Shown: in pieces, positions 47,670 to 59,833 of the stretch | Numbering within the stretch: the stretch's first letter is position 1 | Layout: each line of letters starts with the position of its first letter | From: Neospora caninum Liverpool | Lineage: Eukaryota > Apicomplexa > Conoidasida > Eucoccidiorida > Sarcocystidae | DNA length: 64,000 bases | Reading direction: 5' to 3' | NCBI RefSeq assembly: GCF_000208865.1 | Contig: NC_018397.1 | Span: 3,811,748 to 3,875,747, forward strand | Made by a program: the position numbers and the translations under genes | The notes under the pieces: generated by a model | Told to the model about the DNA's origin: nothing | What the model saw: only the letters and a program-made list of their open reading frames with translations | Database searches by the model: none

Positions 47670-50600
47670 ATGGCGGATCCTTCAAATTGCCGAAAGGATC
47701 TGTCTTCTGAGTGTCGTTCTGGCTACAGCTCTGACAACTGCGGCCCTGATTCCGCTTCTTCATCGTCTTCACGTGTCTCTCCTGGTGGCGGAGTTCCTGC
47801 TCGTCGACAGCCGAGCGTCTTCAAACTTAGTGCGTCAACGACACCTCTAGGTCGAGTGTCTCTCTTCCCTCCTGTGGATCCGCTGCGTTTCCCTGCGTCT
47901 GCAGATCTTTCTGCTTCCTCGTTCCGCCCTTCCGGTCGAACGCGTGCCTCGCGGATCGAGGACGACTTCTCGCTTGAGGCGGGAAACGCGGTGACTCCGA
48001 GCAGGTCTCCCACTCCGAGGTCTTTCTTTGCCTCGGCGAAGAGCACGCGTTTCGCCCTGAATCCGTACGAAGCAGAAGAACAAGGTAGGGAGGCGCACCT
48101 GGGATGTCCGGCGAAGAACTTGGGTTAGCTCCGTGGATAAAAACCGCGAGAGAGGGCGAGCAGGCCTCTACAGCGAGAGTCACTAGCCACGGCGCGCGTG
48201 CAATGGATCGTTCTGTTATACGGACTCCAGAAGCGCATGCACGTAGTGTCGCGGATCGTTTCGTGTGTTCGAGGGTGGGCGATATCTTTCCCTCGTCTTC
48301 AGGGGCTATAGAAACAGGGAGACATATCCTTCTCACGTTTTCCAGATGCGTGTGGGAGCCTCTCCTTTGCTTCCGGGCTTTCGATCGATGACAAGAGCAG
48401 GATCCCAAAATTGAGCATTGACGCGGTGTTGCCTGCCATTCTGACGTGTGCGCCTGCGCTACCCTGCGTGCGTTGCGTCTTCTCAGCGAATGCAGAGAGA
48501 CATGGATCTCCATTCGCGTCTGACGGTTTCCCGGGGGTCGGCGGAGTGTTCGAGAAAAGCAAGGCAGACGCTGAGATCGCTCAGTTGGCGATCCGAGAAA
48601 CCGAGGAAGACGGCTCGCTCTCTGCGTTCGTCCTCGGAAGTGTCGTTGAACGAAACGCTTCGTCTGAAAGTTCGACGGGGCCATCCGTGATATCTACCGC
48701 CAGCGCAAGCGACTCTCTATCAGCTTCGTTGAGCCGGCCGGAGTCAGCACCTGCAGCCGGGGGTGGCCAAGGTCCGCGCGCGACTTCATCGACGGTGCCT
48801 TCGTACGCGGCTGTCGAAGCTCCTTACGGCTTTCCGGTGCCTGTCCACCGTTCATTGCTGTCTCGGCGAGACGAGAGCGAAGCTGGAGAAGCAGTGCCAA
48901 GGCTCGAGGGTGTCTGTCGGCCAGCTGGAGAGGCAGGAGGAGGACGCGCCCCAAGGGGACAAGAAGACGCAGGCGCTCCCGGAGGTTGGCGTCTAAGCAA
49001 GAAAGCGTTTGAAGAAATTGAAGACCACAACCTCGAAATTCTGAGGCGCATGCAACCCCACGAAATTCGAGAGGCGCAGGAAGAGATCCTCCAGCGTTTC
49101 GGAACGAAACGGTTTGCAGTTCTCCAGAGACGTGCACTTAGGCGGGCACAGGCGGTCCAAAGAGGTGGGGGAGGCGACGCAGGCGCTGGCGACTCCACTC
49201 GTGGGGTAGGGGACCGGGGAACAGCGCAGGGGAAGGACGGTGAAGGGCGATCCCTTCAAGCGCCTGGCGCATCGACTGGTTGTCCAGACGGAGAAGGCAT
49301 CATCAGGATGTCGACGAAGGACCGTCATGGTGGAGCCACCCCGTCAATGTCGCCTTCTGCAGCGTGTTCCTCTGTCTCTCCGTCTTGCATCAGGTCGTCT
49401 GCCTCGTCCGCACTCCCAGCTTCATCGTCGTCGGCCTCCTTCGCGCTTCCTGGTGGCGGGAAGTGCATTCTGGAGTGGAGCGTGGATCCACGTGTCTTGT
49501 CGGAGAAAGCTGGCGTGAAGCAAAGGATTCAGAACCCTGCAAGTGCCTCCGCATTCGTCAGGGACGAAGAAAAGCAAGCGGGAGGGAAGTGTGGCACCAC
49601 AAAGAGTACGCAAAGCGCGCAGCGCATTTCGCCGGAGACGGCGGTGTCGGGCGCCTCACCGGGAGTTCAGGAAGATGCAAAACCGAGAGGAGCAAAGAGT
49701 TATGTGCGCTTCGACATCCAGGAGGCTGCGAAGCTTCAGTGGGCGAATCCTCTTGGCGATGAGGACGCCCACGGGGGACCTGTGGAGGAAGCCGGTGAAG
49801 AAGAATGGGGCGAAGCGGAGGTGAAAGCGATTGCCACGGGCTCAGCGAGGCCACGAAAGACACCGGAACGACGCATTCGCATTGAGCGGCTTCGGTTCGA
49901 CTTTGATGGAAAGCTTCGGAGTCAGGTCTTCGCATTTCAGGCTCTTTGGCAAGCAGCGTACTTGCTTCAGCAAATCGACAAAGCGGCCTTCTCGTCGGAG
50001 GCACTCTCGGTTCGCAGTCTTCGTGATTTGGTTCCCGCAGACCCTCTAGAGTACCACCGGGGTCTCCATCACCACGGAGACGAAGCTGCGCTCCCCGGTT
50101 ATACTCTGGGCGAGCTGTTTCAGCTGGCTCAGAGCGCCAGCCGCCCGCAGGCCGCGCTGGCTGTTCGTACACTAGGTGCCGTGCTTCGGCAGTCTCGGAC
50201 GCTCGTTTGTCTCCGTCGCTGGAGGGGAGCAAGCCCTACGGCGATTCGGGGAGGCACGGGGACGGCTCGCGGCGACCCGGCGTGTGAATGCGAAAGCGAG
50301 TTTACTTCTGTTTTAGCTTCCGTGTATCTCGGAGGCGCTACTGAGAAGGGAAAGGCAAGCGGAGAAACGTTTCCGCTTCTGCCACGCCTCGCCCTCTCCG
50401 ACTCTGCCTTCGTCTCAGCTTTCGGCGTAGGTTTCCCGAGGTGGAGACGGTTCGTCTTTCGAGATCTGTTCCTCTGCTGGAGGCTCGCGTCTCTCCTTCA
50501 GCAGCAGACGCCTGCAATGCACCGGGCGGCCCTAGTCGCCCTCGACGCTGCCGTCTCTGTCCCTACGCGCGACGAGACGGTTGTGCTCGCCGACGTTTGG

Positions 50601-53600
50601 AGGCGCGGGGACGGCGCCGAAGAGAGTGGAGAACGGGGAGGAGGCGCAGGACGAGGACACGGAGAGGACGGCGAGGATGGAGAGACTGGCGATGGCGAGG
50701 GCGAGTTCCGCTGGCGAGGCGTTGTCTGGGGGGGCAGCCGGTCGTTCCCGTTTTTTCTCGAAACGTGCAGGAAGAGCGCACAAAGGGCCGCGCGAACGCG
50801 CGGCAACGACGAGGCCGCTCCAGAGCACCCCATACCGTCGCGGGTCTCTGCAGACGCCACAGAGGCCAACACAGCTGACTTCCTCAACCGCGGAGAAGGC
50901 CAAATGTCCGCGTCTGGCCCATGGCTTCACTCTGGGCGACGCGCGATCGCCGGCGAAGCAGGCGAAGGCGGAACAGGAAAGAAAAGAGAAGCACAGGATA
51001 CAGCTTCCGCCGCTTCGTCGCCAGGCCGAAGGGAGGGAACCTCAGATCCGCAGAAGCAGGCAGTCGCCGACCGCGTGTGCTTGTATGGCTTAGGGGGCTT
51101 CGACCTGGTTGAGGAAGGAGATATTGGATTTCCTCTGTTGACGTTCGCCGGGCCCGGTGGCGGAGAAGAAGAGAAGACGGGGTGCGGGGGCGCATGCACG
51201 TTCTGGCAAGCTCTGTGCCTGCGCGTACGAGCGCACCAACGCAGGATGAGCTGTCACGAGACCGAGGAGCCACAGGACCCGCGACCCCGACGGGTTCAGT
51301 TCTCGGCTCCAGATGGGGACTCTGCTGAGGAGAACCCCACCTCCGAGGACGAGGAAGACGTCTCGATCGCTGAGCTCTTCTTCCGCCATCCGATCTCTTC
51401 TCTCCTCACGTACAGTCCTCTTTTAGATCGCCTGTCTCTCTTTTTCTCCACCTACGAGGGAGACGAGGAAATCGAGCGCAGCTGTCTCCGTCTGCTGCTC
51501 GCTTGTTCGCTCCTCGGCCCCTCGGCAGCCGAGCAGATCGTCCGTCATCCTGCGCTTTTGCAGCGCCTTCAGCACCTGGCGCAGAGCCTCATTGTCGGCT
51601 CGAGTGCCCGCGGGCTTCGTATCCAGCGCCAGGGCGCCGCTCGGGCTTCGACCTCGAAAGGCTGCGACGCTTCGGCGGCCAACAGACCTCAACACCTGAC
51701 TCCTGGTGAGGTGTATGGGCACATGCTGTCCACGAAAAAGGCCGAAGCTACAGCCCTGGTGGAGCGCTGTGGGACGCCGCTATCTGTGGCAGAACGCAGG
51801 GTACTCCTTGACCTCCTTCGCTTGCTTCGGTGTGTCGCTCGGTGGGGAAACGTTCAACTGCCCGCAAGCGATGGGGACGTCGACGCAGGAGAAGCTCTAT
51901 GGGGGGAGGCGTCTTCCACAGTTTGGGCGTTGATCAACCAGAGCATCATGGAGGGCGCATCTGTCGTCCCACGACTAGATGGAAAGCGCGAGCGGACTCA
52001 CAACGAACAGGGAGAACAACTGGCCGAACCAGAGTTAACTCGACTCCACGATGACGCCGCGCAGGGGACACGTTTAACTGATGGTCCTTCTTCCGAAGCG
52101 CGTCCGACTCACCTCGCGTCTGTCGATCGCTCTGGAAGCTTGTCGGCTGTCCGCACACCGGTAGCGGAAGCCTGGGGCGGCTCAGAAACATTTCGGACTG
52201 AGGTCCAGCAGCTTCTGGCGGCAGCGGAAGCGCTTCGTGTCATGCGCGTCGCCGTTTCTCGGTCTGGGAAACCTGACGAATTCGCCGTGTTCTTTCCGGT
52301 TCTTTCCACGTATGCACACCAGTTCGCAACTGTCCTACAACAGGTCTATGGCGAGGCACTCCTCCTACGTCTTCTCTTGGAAACGACCGCGTCGTCGCTT
52401 CCACCCCAAGAACAAGGACCCGGAACCACGTGCGAGTTGCTTCCACCGACAGCCGCCTCTCCGCTGGCTTGTTCGCTCCCTCCTTCCTTGCCTCCTGGTC
52501 TGGGCGGGTCCGCGCGCAAACTGTCGCAGCAGGTGGCCTCCCTCGACCTGCAGGCGGAGACGATCTGGACGTTCCATGGTAGTGTCGCGAGAGAAGTGTT
52601 CCTCTGGGCAGCTCTCAGTCTGGAGAAACGGAGGCGCGACAGGCGCGACGAACGGGAACGGCTTCCCCTCTCTGGCATGGAGGTGAGGGCATCTTCCCTC
52701 TGCGAAGAAAAACTCGCGTGATGACAAGGAAGAGCGTAGACAACTGAGGTGGATTGACGTTCTGTGCTGGTGTTCAGCAACGCGGGCGTCTGATGTTCGA
52801 CGCACGTCATGATTCTACGGCGTCTTTCGGTTTCCGTTAGATTCCAGTGTCTTGGGTGTCTCGACGCGCTCGTCTTGTTCCTTGCTGTTTGTCGTTCCTT
52901 CCACCCCCCTGTGGTGCTCGTAGAGAGTGTCGTGACGTCCCGTAAGACGTGTGTGCTTCTTTGCTGGTCCTCAGCTCTTTTCGTAGGTTTCCTTGCGTTT
53001 CTGTGCACTTGTCCGTCGGTTGCTTCCTTTTGGTTGTCAACGTCTGAGTCACCAAAGTGCTAGTGGCGTTTGCTGCTTCGTTGCCCCGGCCGCTCTCAAA
53101 GCGCCGCCACCTTTCTCCGTCCACGTGTGTCCATTGCGATTCTATCAGGGTGCATCGCTTCTAGGCCCCGTTCCCGTGCTTCTTCGCCTCTTTTGGCAGT
53201 TGAAGCCTCACGCCTCGTCGCTCCCTTCGCGCGCTGCTTTCCGCGTCGTCCAGACTGCGCTTCAGCTCGCTTCCGCCGGCGCGTCGCAGGTTCTTCGGTC
53301 GCTTCTTCCGGCTCCTCGAAGCAAGACCAGCCTTAGCGGCCGCTGCGCAGCCCCTGCGCGGGCAGAAAAAACCCGCACAAAAGCAAAGACAAACAAACGC
53401 GACGGACCAGCCGGTTTGCCGGCTTCTGTTTCCGCCGGGGCCACCTACGGGAACGTCGGGAGTCTGTCGCCAATGAACAGCAGCACGAAGAAGGGCGAGG
53501 ATGGAGAACCATCACTGTCGGATAACGGGTCGAAAGCGAGCTTCAGCTCGGCGAGCGCGTCCGAGAAGCAGGCGCTGGCGGGCGACGGAAAGCAAGATGC

Positions 53601-56600
53601 CAAGAGCTGCCGGGAAGAGAGTGAAGGGAAGAGCAGAAACCAGACAGCGAGGGTGGCGTGGACCAGAGACGAGGAGCTCCTTTTCTTCCGATGGCTGCGT
53701 TCGTCCCGTCCCATTTTGGACGCACTCCTTTGTGAGACTCGTGAAGAGTCTTCGTCTTTGGGTTCAATATTCTCACCGAAGCGTGAACGCGAAGACACGT
53801 GGAACTCCCAGAGCACAGCGTTTCCCTCGCCTGGCGTCCCCTGTATTCAAGTTATGAAGCAAATGGCTGTGAAGCTAAACTGGAACGGCGACCGAGCCGG
53901 CCTTGCAGCCAGCTTCACCGCGTACGCCGTGGAAACTGGTTGGGCGTCAGGAATCCGATGTTGTTGTCAGAGACACGGCGCGGATGTGAGGAGCGCTGGA
54001 AAAGAGACGGGGACCAAACATACGGAGACTCTTGGGGACGAGAATGAGACAGCCGACAGCGCTGTGGCGCGGCGCCGGGCGTCGCAGTGCTGGCGAGGCG
54101 GCATTCCCGCCACCAGTGAGAATTTTGCTTCGCTTCCTTTGGAGAGGGAAAGTTCATTCGTTGCTGGCCACCGGTGCAACGCCGCTGGCTCGCTGACCCG
54201 GGAACAAGGCTTCGGCGAAGAGCAGGCGGAGAGTGGAGCCACTGAGGAGACGGTTTCGCTTTCATCGTCGCCGTTTTCGTGTGACAAGACGGCGTCTTGT
54301 TCAAGGCCTTCCTGCAAGCCGACCGCTTTCCGAGGAGAATGCAGTGATCATGCGTGTCTGTTTGACCACGGTCGCAAGAACCTCGAAGCGAATCGCCGGA
54401 ACGCTCTGCCTCATGACATTGAGAGGATCTTAACGGAGGCACGCTTCCTCGTCACTGTCTCGGAATTCCTTTCCATGGCCATCTACCTCGTGCGCCGCGC
54501 GTCTACTTTGGCTGCCGCTCCACGCGCTGCTTCGCAAGGTCCGGACGGTGCGACCGAACGTGTCTTTGAAGATGTCTTTCCGCCGAGGCTGCTTCGCGCT
54601 CTCGGCATTTCCGCCACATCGCTGTGTCGCAGTTTGAACGCTTTCCTGCTCGCTCTGTTCCAGCACCTGCGGTGGCCAGAGCCTCTGGTGGGGCGCCGGC
54701 GGCGCCTGGATGCCTGCGGCTCGATTTTGGCCTTTCGCGGTAAGAAAGCTGAGAAGTCCGAAAGTCGAGGGATTGCCTCTGCGTCTGGATCCGCTTCAGC
54801 TTCATCCGGCGTCTCACCTTCTTCGGCTCCTCCTCTGCGCTCTCATGAAGCGAGTGCGTGCTCCGGGCCCCTGCTCCTCTTCGATATTCTGGCACGTCTC
54901 ATGCTCGCGCTCCTCGGCCTGCGGCGCCTCTGCACCGTCACAGCCTCTGCGCTCGCGAAGGAAGAGGAAGGACAAGAAGACGCCAGCGAGGCGGGCTACG
55001 GGGCAACCCTCTGGACTGCACGCGAAGAACAAGAGTGTCTCTTGGCGGCGTTTAGCGCAGCGACGACCTCTCACACGTTTCTCAAGTGTACTGTCTCTCT
55101 ATATTCGAATACCGTTTTCGCAACCGGGACTTCGGAAAGACTCCAGACCTGCATGCCCTCTGAGCTCTATCTGCCACGCAGCGTGGGAAGGAAGACGCCC
55201 AACAGCGCAGGTCAAAGCGAGGGCGAAGAAGGCGGAAACGGAAAAGCTGAAAGAGGACAGCTTCTCTGGAAGGGCGACCAGGACGAATGGAGGCAGAAGT
55301 GGATAGCTGCAGCCGCCGAATGGTTCGTCCTTTGTTTCCCTCCTTCCGGAGGCACCTCCCCGCACGGAGTCGCTCGTCAGAGATTCCCGGGACCCGTCTC
55401 CTGCAAGAAGGAAAATTCGCGCCACAACGGTGTCTCGTTCGCGACCGTTTATCGCGCACTCTCAGCTGTCATCACAGAAGTCGACGCCAGACAAGAGGAC
55501 GAAGCAGCCGAGGCAGAATGCGAGGGCGGAGCAGTGGCGAGACGTCAGGAGAGCCTTTGCCCGGCGCCTCTGTGTCTCCTTCAGTCCCTCGATGACCTGT
55601 GCAGCTCCTGCAGCAGCGTCTCTGCCAACGTTGGAGAGGATGAGGCGGCGTACGAGCACACGGAGGAGCGAAGTGTAGATGCAACACAGCGTGAGGGAAG
55701 CAGTGAAGATAAGGCCTCACGCGAGACCCTTCACGGGGAACTGCCGTGCGTTCCTCTATTTGTGTCTCCGCTTGACGCGCTCGTCGGGGGGAGCTTGTGG
55801 GGCTCGCTAGGTCTCCATACCTCTTCTTCCTCTTGTTCTGGGGTACCTGGGTCTGGCATGCCTGACACAAAAAGTGTGGGACAGGACGGGAAGGACGCAG
55901 CAGACCGAGGCTACGACAGGGCGTTTCCACTCGTCTTCCTTCTGCGTGCCGCGCCGCACCTTGTCGAGGATCTAGGACACTATTTCCCTCCTTGCCTTCT
56001 CCTCTCGGGCCTTCTTCTCTTCTACACAGAACCGAGTATTGCAAACGGCGTGGCTGGTCTCTGCCGGGTACGTGCTTCTTCGCGGTGCTGCCACTCCGTG
56101 GATCCAAATCCCCAGGGAGAGCGCCCGCAACAGCAGTTGGAAGATCTCTGGTGGTTACTTGACGCATGGGTTTTGCAGCCTCTTGGGAAGGCCTCGATGT
56201 ATGGCCATTTGCTTGAAGCCGATCCGCTTTCCCATGCAGTGGTCCCAGGAACAGACCAAGGCAAAGGAACGGAGGCTGCAGAGAGCAAGGCGCAGAAGGA
56301 AAGCAGTGTAGATGGCACGACATGCGATCCGTCAGCGTCGCCGCAAACGCTAGACCGGCCAGGAATGCGGGGTGAAGGCCAGTCATCTCTTTCTTTCAGC
56401 GACGCGTTCATGACGATCTGGAAAGCTGTCTCGGCGAGGAGCCTGGAAGAGGCGGAGGCATGTATAGACAACGCTGTTGTGCTTGCACTACGAACGAAGA
56501 AGTGTGGGGAGACCAGCGGACTGGAACGAGACTTTGAGAGGTGTGGAGAAGAGCACGATGGAGAGGAAGGCCGGTATTCAGGTGTCGACCTGCTGTGTCC

Positions 56601-57714
56601 GCAGTCCAAGCGTAGATCATCTGCCGCCCCTAATGCCTCTGACAAGATGAGTGCCGCGTCTCGCGCTTCACCTCCGACTGCGTTTCCTCTCTGCTGCGCA
56701 AAAGCTCACGATGTTTTGCTCACGCGAGCCGCCCGGCTTGTCCTCAGGGCCCAAACAAGCGAAGAGACTTCTGACCCTGTTCTCTTCCTTCTTCTGTGGC
56801 TTCTCGCTTTCTCGCCTGCGTTCCCTGTTGAGTGTCGACGCCTGACCCTCTCTGAAGGCGGCATCCTCACTCTCGCAGATCGCACGTTCTTTCTCTCGCT
56901 TGGGGGAGCAGCCGATACAGTCGGTGACGGAACGGAAGAAGACGGAGAAGACGCTTGTGGGGCCGGAAGGAGGCCGTACGAAGGCGAGAAGGCGGGAAAT
57001 CAAATGGAGGCTCAGGCAGACGAGGGGGGGAACCCGAAACTCAGAGAAGCATCATCGGCCGAGCCAAACGCGGGCGACGTGAGGAAAACGCTCAGGGGAA
57101 GCCATCCGTCGTGGGGGGTCATAACGCCCCACGGCAGCGGGCTCTGGGGCCTTCGTGAGGCAAGTTGGTGGCTGATGAGGCCAGGTGGATTTCCTCCAGA
57201 AGCGAGGGACGAGCTGTTGACTTGTTATCGATCCTTCCTTCGGGCGCGCCTCTCTCATGGATTCCTGTTCTTCCCTGAGAGCGCCGCGCTGCTCTGCTCA
57301 AACACGTCTGGTGTCAACCCGAACAAAAGCACAGGGCGCGATGGAGGGTATCCACTTCAAGGTCTCCTGACAGTCCAAGCGTTAGCCGCGCTGGTCCGGG
57401 TCGAGCTCGGGACCTTCCCCGCAGATTCGCCCTTCGTGGCGCCTGACGCGAGTGAGAAGGAGGAGGAGCTCTCGGAAAGTTCTCGCCGAGAGCTTGGTTT
57501 GGCTGCATACCGTAAAACTCGCGATAACGTTTTGTGTGTGGTCAGACGGCTCGTGTCTGTGTTGGGGGCGAACTCCACTCCTGGCGGTCCCGAATTCACC
57601 GAGTTACGTAACATTGACTCGCTTGTGCGTCAGTTGAGCGAGGCAGTTCAAGGTCTGTTTGACCTCGAACACATCGCTAGGAAGTGTGGCATTCCTGGTG
57701 TTCGGTGTAGGTAG
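47670..57714 (+). CDS. RPAP1: RPAP1-like RNA polymerase II-associated protein, very large
   Basis: Exons 47670-48084, 48487-52682 and 53149-57714 (TAG) join in phase to 3058 residues. RPAP1 links RNA polymerase II assembly and import to chaperones and, in animals, Mediator. Signatures: the RPAP1 N-motif MQPHEIREAQEEILQRFG (about residue 325); the C-motif IERLRFDFDGKL (about residue 600); and GLHHHGDEAALPGYTLGELF followed by ALAVRTLGAVLRQ (about residue 665), which matches the animal GLHHHGE-PGY-L-EL motif. The N-terminus is Ser/Arg/Pro-rich. Beyond residue 1400 the third exon is mostly helical segments separated by acidic and Ser-rich runs, making it about twice the size of animal RPAP1 (about 1400). 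The start was chosen as the first ATG after the leader, which gives an open frame to the first donor. A possible donor overlaps the stop (TGTAG|GTAGGC), so one more 3' exon cannot be excluded. Confidence 0.85.
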
Positions 57715-59833
57715 GCAGCGCCATCGTCCTGACACCGTGGAAACAGGACACGAGTCCAGTTCCAGATGCACCCTTCTCTCCTCAGTGACGGTGGACTTTC
57801 TTCCGGTTCTTTTTGTGCCTTCTCGAAGGTTGCTTCTCGACAGAAAGACTCGTTAACTGCAGTCGAAGAGCAGTCGTTTAGATCTCTGCCTCCCGACAGG
57901 CAGGCGTGGCGTCTCAGCACACAACGCAGAAGTGAAAGGATAGAATACAGAGAAGGAACCGTCTCCGGCCTTTCTAGGGGGCCGAGCCGCAGGCTCCGTG
58001 GCGCAGCGGCGTCTGTCGCACCCCCCCCGCAACAGACCTGGTGGCAGGCTCTGACACGCATCCCGCATGCAGAGGCCAGAAACGAAACCATGGAGGCTCG
58101 ACACCAGACGCGGTCCCCACAGCGTGAACGTGGGCCGACCGACTTCGACAGTGTGGCGGGCAACCAAGGACAACGGAAGCTGGGGGGTGAATTGTCGTAT
58201 CAACGCTGCAGCCGCACATACGGGCTAGACGGCATTCCGTTTCAGAGGAGCGCGAGACGACTGCGGCAGTGCTGTTCTTGGTGACGGGACACCTAAACCG
58301 AACGCCACGTGGCATCTGAGAATGTGCCCTGGCACTTCGACGCTTCGTGGTGGGTTTAATTCTGGTTTCGGCTGCGGCAGAATGCGCACACAGAAAGGAT
58401 TTGTTCTCCCTGCGAGAGGCTGGTACACGATTCTTGGAGTCGCTACGGCTGACGCACTGACTCTAGGCCGACAACGGTGGTACTGCATCTGCAGGGTGTC
58501 GCCCTAATGCTGGCGAGTCGAGTCGGGCCGTGAGAGCGGACAGGAAGGCATGCGAGGAAGATAACTCGGGGCTTCCTGACGAGACCTTGGCGGCTCCCAA
58601 TGGCCTCGACAAACCCATTAGCTATGGCGTCCAGTTTTTGGACAACTGTTAACCCCTCTCACGAAGATCGACCTTGCACGGTCTCTGTCTATTTTCGGGG
58701 TGCGACGGACCGCGGAAGAGGTCGTACCGACTCGTCGACGCATGATAATGACAACAAACTAAGTGACACAGCCACGCAACCCCTCGCACGCGTTCACTGG
58801 CTTTCTCCGCTACCTTCCACAGAACTTTCACATTTTATCCTCTGCTTGGAAGACACGCAAACAAGGACTGGTTTGCCGCGCAAGGCTGCCTCGTGGCCAG
58901 GCGAGCCAGGGAGGAACGGAAACGATACAGTGAAGAGACACCTGCGTAGGTTCTGCCGTCTGAGCGAGAGAGAAAGGCGTCCGAACGCCATACAACCAGA
59001 TGCAACTACCGGAGAGAAAGAGACAAAAGAAGCGTTCAAACACGCTGGTTGGGATACTCCCACTAGTCGACAGATGATAGCAACAGCAGGAGCTGACGCT
59101 AACAGAATCGAAAAACGGACGCTAACAGAGTTCGTGAGGGGAAGACAACAGACAGGAGAAAAAAGGTGGCGACGCACCACAAGTCTGAATTCACTCCACA
59201 GAGCCTCACGACTGCGCCGGCAACGAGGCGACGCAACGCGACACACAAAAGTGGCCTAGCCAAGGACACTCCCTGCTGCTTCATTTCTTGTTCGAATCCG
59301 TCATCCTCGTCGGCAGCTCTGATCGCATGCGGTCTTCTGTGACTCCAGCCGTGCCACGCCCATCTCATACCGCGCGCGATCTAGTCTCCCCCCTCGCAAG
59401 CGTCATCAGTGCGGCTTAGAGTGGTGTTCTCCCTCTCCCTTTTTCTTCCCTCGGGAGCCTGGATCCCCAATGGCGCCTAAAAGCGGTACAGGGCATCCTC
59501 CGGCAGAAATCAATTTTATAAAAGGCAAGCATCTTCATCCCTCAGGTTTCGACAAACACACCAACAGATCCACAAGCATATATGTATTTGTTTATGTGCA
59601 GATACATACGGGTGTACAGTGGGAGAGCGGAACGCGTGGCCAGGGTTGGCGCGACGGCAGGGAGACAGCCGAAGGGAGGAAACGCGTTGCCTCCACATCG
59701 TGTGTTATGTTTAGAAGACAAGTGTGCGTGCATTAGCAGCACACACATCCTCTTTACTGGACCCGAATTAACCTCGCTGCAAACGCGAAACGTGGGAGCG
59801 ACGCGAGAGACAGCACGTGTCCACGGTGCACGC
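57715..59833. other. Intergenic, convergent 3' ends
   Basis: About 2.1 kb between the RPAP1 stop (+) and the stop of the last gene (-). A + strand frame at 57830-58284 is open and fairly protein-like (contains QTWWQALTRIPHAEARNE) and might be a further RPAP1 3' exon, but its acceptor (ctcgaag) is weak. Otherwise no feature seen. Confidence 0.4.

Noticed and set aside
57830..58284. Possible fourth RPAP1 exon
   Set aside because: Weak acceptor, and the upstream stop at 57714 gives a natural end. Not enough to add it to the model.
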